Origin: CAYRML01 sp050942825
GTDB lineage: Bacteria; Bacillota; Dehalobacteriia; UBA4068
DNA length: 12,111 bases
NCBI GenBank assembly: GCA_050942825.1
Contig: JBMNOA010000041.1
Coordinates: 1-12,111 of the forward strand
Reading direction: 5' to 3'
Shown one piece after another: positions 7,205-12,111 of the stretch. The notes below the pieces were generated by a model. The model was given only the letters and a program-made list of their open reading frames with translations, did not search any database and was not told where the DNA came from. Position numbers and translations under genes: made by a program. The number at the start of each line of letters is the position of its first letter. Position 1 is the stretch's first letter.

Positions 7205-8313
7205 ATAGACTAAGAGTAGTTATAACAGGCGGAGGTACGGGCGGCCATATTTATCCTGCTTTAGCTATTGCTGCAGGGCTTTTTGCCAAGGCTGAAGCCC
7301 AAATCCTCTATATAGGCGGCCGGGATTCGCTGGAATCTAAATTGGCCACACAGGCCGGATGGGATTTTCGTGCTATTGAAACAAGCCCGTTGCATCGTAA
7401 ATCACTTGTTTTATTAAAAGATCTGGCTGCCAATAAAAGGGGTATGAAACAAGCACAAAAATTCTTGCTTGATTATCAGCCCCATTTAGCCATTGGTACC
7501 GGTGGGTATGCTTCCTGGCCGGTGATGAAAGCTGCCCTCAAGCTCGGTATTCCCACGATGATCCATGAGCAAAATGCTGTGCCTGGCTTGAGTAACAAGA
7601 TGTTGGCTAAGAAGGTCGATATTATCTGTCTTAATTTTAATTGCGCCAAGGAATTGTTTTCTGCCCGGCAAAGAGATAAAATATATACTACTGGTCTACC
7701 TATCAGACCGCAAATAATGCATGTCGATAAACAAAAAGCCAGAGATCTATTAAAAATAAAATCCTCGCAGCCTGTATTTTTGGTCACCGGCGGTTCCCAG
7801 GGTGCTCAAGCTATCAATAATGCCGTGGCCGAGGCCTGGCTAGATTTATTGGGTGGCGGATTGCAGATTATACATATATCGGGTGCAAAGAATTATGATG
7901 AAGTGATGAGAAAGGCCAAGGCCCAAGGACTTGACCAATCCCCTCAATTACGTATCATTCCTTATTTGGAGCATATGGAATACGGGCTGGCCCTAGCCGA
8001 TTTGGTCTTAGGGCGTGCAGGGGCATCTTTTTTGTCCGAGATATTATGTTTGGGTATCCCTTCTATTTTGGCTCCTTATCCCTATGCTGCGGCTAATCAT
8101 CAATTACTAAATGCTCAAGCAGTAGAAAAAGCCGGCGGGGCTATTATCATAGAGGATAAGGATTTGCATGGGAAATCTGTTGCAGATGCTGTTTTAAATC
8201 TTTTTGCTGACAAAGAGAGAATGCTCAAAATGTCTGCCTGTGCCAGCGGTCTGGGAAAACCACAGGCTTTGGATAATATTATAGAGATAGCTTTAAAACT
8301 GATCAAAACATAG
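7201..8313 (+). CDS. murG: undecaprenyldiphospho-muramoylpentapeptide beta-N-acetylglucosaminyltransferase MurG
   Basis: Membrane-associated GT-B glycosyltransferase that adds GlcNAc from UDP-GlcNAc to lipid I, making lipid II. The 370 residues match the family. The N-terminal acceptor domain has the glycine-rich loop GGGTGGH at 10-16, a second loop GTGGYASWPV at 99-108 (the residue before Pro is Trp where many homologues have Gly), and HEQNAVPGLSN at 122-132. The C-terminal donor domain has GGSQGAQ from 197, GRAGAS at 271-276, E280 at the position that binds the GlcNAc ribose, and the HQLLNA motif at 300-305. The ATG overlaps the ftsW TGA (ATGA), with GGAG at 7189-7192 inside ftsW as its ribosome binding site. 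The stop TAG is followed by the murC leader. Confidence 0.97.
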   Translation: MNRLRVVITGGGTGGHIYPALAIAAGLFAKAEAQILYIGGRDSLESKLATQAGWDFRAIETSPLHRKSLVLLKDLAANKRGMKQAQKFLLDYQPHLAIGTGGYASWPVMKAALKLGIPTMIHEQNAVPGLSNKMLAKKVDIICLNFNCAKELFSARQRDKIYTTGLPIRPQIMHVDKQKARDLLKIKSSQPVFLVTGGSQGAQAINNAVAEAWLDLLGGGLQIIHISGAKNYDEVMRKAKAQGLDQSPQLRIIPYLEHMEYGLALADLVLGRAGASFLSEILCLGIPSILAPYPYAAANHQLLNAQAVEKAGGAIIIEDKDLHGKSVADAVLNLFADKERMLKMSACASGLGKPQALDNIIEIALKLIKT

Positions 8314-8323
8314 ATGTTAATCA

Positions 8324-8330
8324 GGGGAGG
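8324..8330 (+). promoter_or_regulatory. murC ribosome binding site, selects a TTG start
   Basis: GGGGAGG lies 7 nt before TTG 8338. The alternative in-frame ATG at 8314, immediately after the murG stop, has no Shine-Dalgarno sequence upstream and would place this site inside the coding region. Confidence 0.8.
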
Positions 8331-8337
8331 AAATGTA

Positions 8338-9720
8338 TTGAAGACAATCGATTTGCAAGGCAAAAAACTGCATTTTATAGGTATTGGCGGTATCGGTATG
8401 AGCGGTATTGCCAAAATAATGTTGGATATGGGTTATTCTATCAGCGGATCTGATATATGTACCTCAAATTTGATTGATGCTTTACGAGCGATGGGAAGCA
8501 CAATATATGTAGGTCATCATGATGATAATATTGCACCGGATATCGATGCGGTTGTTTATTCATCCGCTATAAAAAAAGATAATCCGGAAATTATTGCAGC
8601 CCAACAAAGGGGCTTGCCCATTTATAAAAGGGCCGAAATTCTGGCTTTTTTGATGAGTTTGCGTGAAAGTATCGGTGTGGCGGGCGCGCATGGAAAAACC
8701 ACTACCAGTGGTATGATTTCCCTGATGTTGGAGATGATAGGTTTGGATCCTACTATCATTATCGGAGGGACCTTGCCGCAGATAGGCAGTAATGCCAAAA
8801 GCGGCTCGGGTAAATATCTGGTTGCCGAGGCTGACGAAAGCGACGCCACCTTTTTGCTGCTTTTTCCGAAAATAGCTGTTTTGACCAATATAGAACCCGA
8901 CCATCTGGATCATTATCATTGTCTGGAAAAGATCATGGAGGCATTTGAGCAATATTTAAGGCAATTGCCACCGGACGGACTGGCCATCGTAAATATGGAT
9001 TGCCCAAATATCAGATATCTCAAAGCCAAGGTGCCAACTAATTATATTACTTACGCATTGGCCAATGATGCTGATTATCAGGCTAAAGATTTAAAATATC
9101 GTAAGGATGGCATCAGTGCATCTATTTATGAAAAAGGTCTATTATTGGGTCAATTACATCTAGTTGTACCGGGTGTTCATAATATATCCAATGCTCTGGC
9201 TGCTGTGGCCATAGGGCGTTTAGCGGGACTTTCATTTGCTGCTATTGCTGATGCTTTGTCTCATTTTACAGGGACCGGCAGACGCTTTGAACTCTTGGGC
9301 GAAATTGATAATATCAGAGTCATAGATGATTATGCTCATCACCCTACGGAAATCAAAGCCACGGTACAATCGGCCCGTGATTTGGGCGTCTCGAGGATTG
9401 TCAGTGTCTTCCAGCCACATAGATATACCAGAACTCAATCTATGTATAAAGAATTTGCTTCTGCCTTTAGTCAAAGCGATATTGTGATCATCAATGAGAT
9501 CTATCCCGCTTTTGAACCTCCCATTCCCGGGGTTTCTTCGTATATGATAGTTGAAGAGGCCAGAAAACAAGGCCAGCATGTCGAATATGCAGCAACGGAA
9601 GATGATGTTTTAGCTTTGCTTGACAAGTATGCACAAGCCGGCGATCTCTTATTGATCATGGGTGCCGGCAATATCCGCAAAGCCGGCCAAAAATTCCTTA
9701 GCATGAAAAATAGGGGGTAG
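8338..9720 (+). CDS. murC: UDP-N-acetylmuramate:L-alanine ligase MurC
   Basis: Cytoplasmic Mur ligase that adds L-alanine to UDP-MurNAc, the first stem-peptide step. I choose TTG 8338 as start: it gives 460 residues beginning MKTIDLQGKKLHFIGIGG, the usual MurC N-terminus, and has a good ribosome binding site. The ATG at 8314 would add eight unusual residues and has none. Numbered from the TTG: the UDP-binding loop GIGGIGMSG at 15-23; the P-loop GAHGKTTT at 116-123, where AHGKT is diagnostic of MurC; EADESD at 164-169; EPDHLDHY from 186; GRRFELLGE at the start of the C-terminal domain; DDYAHHPTE from 330; and HRYTRT at 361-366. MurB follows after 6 bp. Clustering of murC within the dcw operon differs from B. 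subtilis, where murC is elsewhere. Confidence 0.96.
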   Translation: MKTIDLQGKKLHFIGIGGIGMSGIAKIMLDMGYSISGSDICTSNLIDALRAMGSTIYVGHHDDNIAPDIDAVVYSSAIKKDNPEIIAAQQRGLPIYKRAEILAFLMSLRESIGVAGAHGKTTTSGMISLMLEMIGLDPTIIIGGTLPQIGSNAKSGSGKYLVAEADESDATFLLLFPKIAVLTNIEPDHLDHYHCLEKIMEAFEQYLRQLPPDGLAIVNMDCPNIRYLKAKVPTNYITYALANDADYQAKDLKYRKDGISASIYEKGLLLGQLHLVVPGVHNISNALAAVAIGRLAGLSFAAIADALSHFTGTGRRFELLGEIDNIRVIDDYAHHPTEIKATVQSARDLGVSRIVSVFQPHRYTRTQSMYKEFASAFSQSDIVIINEIYPAFEPPIPGVSSYMIVEEARKQGQHVEYAATEDDVLALLDKYAQAGDLLLIMGAGNIRKAGQKFLSMKNRG

Positions 9721-9726
9721 AGATAT

Positions 9727-10650
9727 ATGTCTAAAATTCCATTACAGGACAAATTGCAAAGCCTTGTAAAGGAACCTATCTTAGTTGATGAACCTATGCA
9801 TAAACATACTACCTGGAGAATCGGCGGACCGGCGGATTTTATGGTTTTTCCTTCCAGCGAGCAAGAAATCATCAATGTATTAAATTTTTTGCATGAACAA
9901 GCTATCCCGTGTTTGGTGATTGGTAACGGTTCCAATATTTTGGTGGGTGATAAAGGTATCCGCGGTGTAGTAATGAAAATGGGCCCCTCTTATGCCGCTT
10001 CTTATTGGCAGGGTTGTCAAGTAGAGGCGCAAGCTGGCATGATGCTGAGGACATTATCTTTGGAAGCTGCCGAGCGTTCTTGCGGCGGCATCGAATTTGC
10101 TGCCGGAATACCCGGCAGTATCGGCGGAGCTGTGCGTATGAATGCCGGAGCTTACGGCAATACCATAGGGGAATATGTAACAAAAGTTGCAGTGATAGAA
10201 TATAATGGCAACAGATACGAAATAACAGCTGATAATTTGAATTTTGCCTATAGATATAGCAGCCTTTTTGCTGTTCCTGCAGTGGTATCGACTGTCCATT
10301 TGGCTTTTCCACTCGGCAATAAGGATGAAAGTATGGCCAAAATCAAAGAATGGCTTCAGCTAAGAAGCCTTAAACAACCATTAGAATTTCCTTCTTGCGG
10401 CAGCGTCTTCCGGAATCCGCCCCATGATCATGCCGGCAGACTTATAGAAATGGCCGGATTGCGAGGCAAACAAATCGGCGGTGCTATGGTATCCAAAAAA
10501 CATGGGAATTTTATTATTAATATCGGCGGAGCCAGGGCCAAAGATGTTAAAGCCTTGATAGAAGAAGTGCAGCAGGAAGTATTCCGTTTATCTGGGGTGA
10601 GATTGGAAACGGAAGTGAAATTGGTTGGAGAATTTGTCCCGGCAAAATAA
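9727..10650 (+). CDS. murB: UDP-N-acetylenolpyruvoylglucosamine reductase MurB
   Basis: FAD-dependent cytoplasmic enzyme that uses NADPH to reduce UDP-GlcNAc-enolpyruvate to UDP-MurNAc. At 307 residues it fits the shorter type II MurB common in Bacillota. FAD-binding segments are NGSNILVGDKG at 67-77 and the glycine-rich EFAAGIPGSIGGAVRMNAGAYG at about 123-144. The substrate domain has YRYSSLF at 175-181 and CGSVFRNP at 224-231, with S226 at the proton-donor position. Near the C-terminus, LETEVKLVGE carries the expected catalytic glutamate (probably E296). GGGGGT at 9713-9718, inside the end of murC, lies 8 nt before the ATG and acts as the ribosome binding site. A 35-bp gap separates it from murA, whose product MurA makes its substrate. 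Confidence 0.97.
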   Translation: MSKIPLQDKLQSLVKEPILVDEPMHKHTTWRIGGPADFMVFPSSEQEIINVLNFLHEQAIPCLVIGNGSNILVGDKGIRGVVMKMGPSYAASYWQGCQVEAQAGMMLRTLSLEAAERSCGGIEFAAGIPGSIGGAVRMNAGAYGNTIGEYVTKVAVIEYNGNRYEITADNLNFAYRYSSLFAVPAVVSTVHLAFPLGNKDESMAKIKEWLQLRSLKQPLEFPSCGSVFRNPPHDHAGRLIEMAGLRGKQIGGAMVSKKHGNFIINIGGARAKDVKALIEEVQQEVFRLSGVRLETEVKLVGEFVPAK

Positions 10651-10685
10651 ATTATTAGCTGAATAATGCTAAAGTGGGGTGCGGC

Positions 10686-11984
10686 ATGCAGAGATTTATC
10701 ATCAAGGGTGGGTCCCCTTTGGCTGGAGAAATAGAAATAAATGGCGCCAAAAACGCCATTTTGCCTATTTTGGCGGCCTGCCTTTTAAGCGATGGGGAAT
10801 GTGTTTTAGAAAATGTACCCTTATTGGAAGATGTTTTTGTCATGTGTGAAATACTAAAGTATTATGGTGTAAATATTGTTTGGCTGGGCAATACGCTTAT
10901 TATCAATTCACAAGATATCGAAAATCATTCTCCGCCGGAAGATTTAATGAAAAAGATGCGGGCATCCAATCTTATTTTGGGTCCGCTTATTAGTCTTTTC
11001 GGAGAGGTTTGTCTACCTTTTCCCGGCGGCTGCGCTATCGGCTCCCGCCCCATGAATTACCATTTAATGGCTTTTTCTCAAATGGGTGTCGACATAGCGA
11101 ATGTCGGTCCCTACATACAAGCCACAACCGGTAAATTACATGGCGGAAAGATTTGTCTCGATTTTCCCAGTGTCGGAGCTACAGAAAATGCTATCATGGC
11201 TGGGGTTAAAGCAAAAGGCGAGACTATAATTTATAATGCGGCCAAAGAGCCTGAAATAGTTGATCTAGCAAATTTTTTGCAAAAGATGGGAGCAAAAATC
11301 ACAGGTGCTGGAACAGATACTATTTACATTGAAGGTGTTGAAAAATTACATGGCGCTGAACACAGAATACTTGATGATAGGATAGAAGCCGGTACAATGA
11401 TGATTGCTGCAGCAATCAGTGGCGGTGATATACTGCTCAGTAATTATAAAGAGACACATTGCGAATCTGTGATCGCCAAACTGCAAGAATGCGGCGTGAT
11501 CATCAACAATGATGCCAGAGGCCTAAGAATCAAATGTTGCCGCCGTCCCAAGTGCGCGGATATCAGGACTATGCCTTATCCCGGATTCCCTACTGATATG
11601 CAGGCGCAATATATGGCCTTAATGGCTATTTCCCAAGGAATTTCCATTGTATCGGAAAATATCTTTGAAAACAGATTCCGTCATGCCGATGAGATGATGA
11701 GGATGGGCGCCGATATAAAAGTTATCGGTGACTCAGCGGTCATTAAAGGTAAAAGACGTTTGAATGGGGCCAAAGTCAAAGCGACCGATCTGCGTGCAGG
11801 AGCGGCATTGGTACTCTTGGCTTTAGCTTCTCAGGGAGAAAGTATTGTGGAAAATGTCTGCTATATCGATCGTGGTTATCAATCCTTGGAAAAATCGCTC
11901 TATTCTTTGGGCGCTGATATTAAAAGACAGTCAGTACCTCTGGAAGAAAAAGCCTTGATGCAGATAAATGTTTGTCCTTGTTGA
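10686..11984 (+). CDS. murA: UDP-N-acetylglucosamine 1-carboxyvinyltransferase MurA
   Basis: Cytoplasmic enzyme for the first committed step: transfer of enolpyruvate from PEP to UDP-GlcNAc. It is the target of fosfomycin when the active-site Cys is present. I choose ATG 10686 (432 residues, beginning MQRFIIKGG like other MurA proteins) over the in-frame GTG at 10674, which overlaps the likely ribosome binding site GTGGGGTG (10674-10681). With this start, NGAKNA gives K22 and N23 exactly as in E. coli, and the catalytic loop PGGCAIGSRP gives C116 (E. coli C115). DRIEAGT, PYPGFPTDMQAQ (catalytic Asp) and NIFENRF are also present. Oddities: many cysteines, including a CCRRPKC cluster at 284-290, and a tail of about 17 residues after the usual LEKSLYSLGADI end, finishing in CPC. 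Many Bacillota have two MurA paralogues, so this may be one of two. It is the last gene before the terminator. Confidence 0.95.
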   Translation: MQRFIIKGGSPLAGEIEINGAKNAILPILAACLLSDGECVLENVPLLEDVFVMCEILKYYGVNIVWLGNTLIINSQDIENHSPPEDLMKKMRASNLILGPLISLFGEVCLPFPGGCAIGSRPMNYHLMAFSQMGVDIANVGPYIQATTGKLHGGKICLDFPSVGATENAIMAGVKAKGETIIYNAAKEPEIVDLANFLQKMGAKITGAGTDTIYIEGVEKLHGAEHRILDDRIEAGTMMIAAAISGGDILLSNYKETHCESVIAKLQECGVIINNDARGLRIKCCRRPKCADIRTMPYPGFPTDMQAQYMALMAISQGISIVSENIFENRFRHADEMMRMGADIKVIGDSAVIKGKRRLNGAKVKATDLRAGAALVLLALASQGESIVENVCYIDRGYQSLEKSLYSLGADIKRQSVPLEEKALMQINVCPC

Positions 11985-11994
11985 TATTTTCCTG

Positions 11995-12030
11995 AAAAAG
12001 TATGGTTTTTTTTAAACCATACTTTTTTTT
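11995..12030 (+). terminator. Rho-independent terminator after murA
   Basis: A perfect 14-bp inverted repeat (left arm 11995-12008, right arm 12014-12027) with a 5-nt T loop is followed by further T residues to 12030. It starts 10 bp after the murA stop and has the form of a strong intrinsic terminator. The left arm begins with AAAAA, so on the minus strand the hairpin also ends in a T run and could work in both directions. It marks the 3' end of the murE-murA operon. Confidence 0.92.
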
Positions 12031-12051
12031 ATCGCATTTTCCTTATCTATC

Positions 12052-12060
12052 TGATATAAT
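12052..12060 (+). promoter_or_regulatory. candidate extended -10 promoter for the next transcription unit
   Basis: TGATATAAT contains a perfect TATAAT hexamer (12055-12060) preceded by TGn, the extended -10 element. No good -35 sequence lies at 17-18 nt upstream, which extended -10 promoters tolerate. It begins about 20 bp after the terminator, as expected for a promoter of a gene beyond the window. The surroundings are AT-rich, so a chance match is possible. Confidence 0.45.
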
Positions 12061-12111
12061 TAAAATAATCTGTCCTAGGATGTTATTTTATTTATCAATT
12101 TTTATTAGCTG
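12061..12111. other. AT-rich region at window end, no gene assigned
   Basis: This stretch is AT-rich. An ATG at 12080 opens a hydrophobic ten-codon frame to the window edge, but it lacks a properly spaced ribosome binding site and is too short to support. It may be the 5' untranslated region of the next gene. Confidence 0.3.

Noticed and set aside
10005..10205. 66-codon + strand frame inside murB
   Set aside because: It overlaps the FAD-binding core of murB in another frame, and its translation is Arg/Ser/Cys-rich with no family resemblance.
10651..10667. Small inverted repeat ATTATT-AGCTG-AATAAT between murB and murA, considered as a terminator or attenuator
   Set aside because: The stem is six A/T pairs only with no T tract after it, so it would be too weak to end transcription.
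12102..12111. Ten-base repeat TTATTAGCTG, present both after murB (10652-10661) and at the window end
   Set aside because: A single 10-mer match in 12 kb of AT-rich DNA is expected by chance, and neither copy has other shared flanking sequence.
12080..12111. Open frame from ATG 12080 to the window edge as the start of the next gene
   Set aside because: Only ten codons are visible and no properly spaced ribosome binding site is present.
1..12111. Search for mobile elements, CRISPR arrays, tRNA/rRNA genes, riboswitches, defence genes or biosynthetic clusters
   Set aside because: Nine conserved wall and division genes fill nearly the whole window; no direct repeats, transposase motifs, tRNA-like folds or foreign-looking composition were seen.

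Overview
The window is a stretch of the dcw (division and cell wall) cluster, nine protein genes all on the + strand and packed almost end to end. In order they are: a SpoVD/FtsI-type penicillin-binding protein with PASTA domains (5' end cut by the window edge), murE, mraY, murD, ftsW/spoVE, murG, murC, murB and murA. A strong intrinsic terminator follows murA, so this looks like the 3' end of a long operon.

Organism: the moderately AT-rich composition, strong AGGAGG-type ribosome binding sites, PASTA domains on the PBP, use of GTG and TTG starts, and the order murG-murC-murB-murA all point to a low-GC Bacillota. MurE carries the DNPR signature of meso-diaminopimelate-adding enzymes, so the wall is predicted to be DAP-type. 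Placement in Negativicutes or a Clostridia-like lineage is only an impression; nothing here fixes the family.

Layout: 2-2092 PBP fragment; 2093-2172 an AT-rich spacer with a possible 25-codon mini-ORF; 2173-3669 murE; 3697-4680 mraY; 4730-6085 murD; 6098-7204 ftsW, overlapping murG by 4 nt; 7201-8313 murG; 8338-9720 murC (TTG start preferred); 9727-10650 murB; 10686-11984 murA (ATG start preferred); 11995-12030 terminator; 12031-12111 start of a new intergenic region with an extended -10 promoter candidate. No gap exceeds 300 bases.

How the genes work together: MurA and MurB make UDP-MurNAc. MurC, MurD and MurE add L-Ala, D-Glu and meso-DAP. MraY moves the muropeptide to undecaprenyl phosphate (lipid I), and MurG adds GlcNAc (lipid II). 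FtsW (SEDS glycosyltransferase) and the class B PBP (transpeptidase) polymerise and crosslink lipid II at the septum or spore cortex. The one step missing is MurF (addition of D-Ala-D-Ala), whose common slot between murE and mraY is only a 27-bp spacer; murF must lie elsewhere.

I found no mobile element, CRISPR, phage gene, RNA gene or plausible undescribed system. This is an ordinary core region, and the findings are mostly about start sites, gene order and transcript boundaries.
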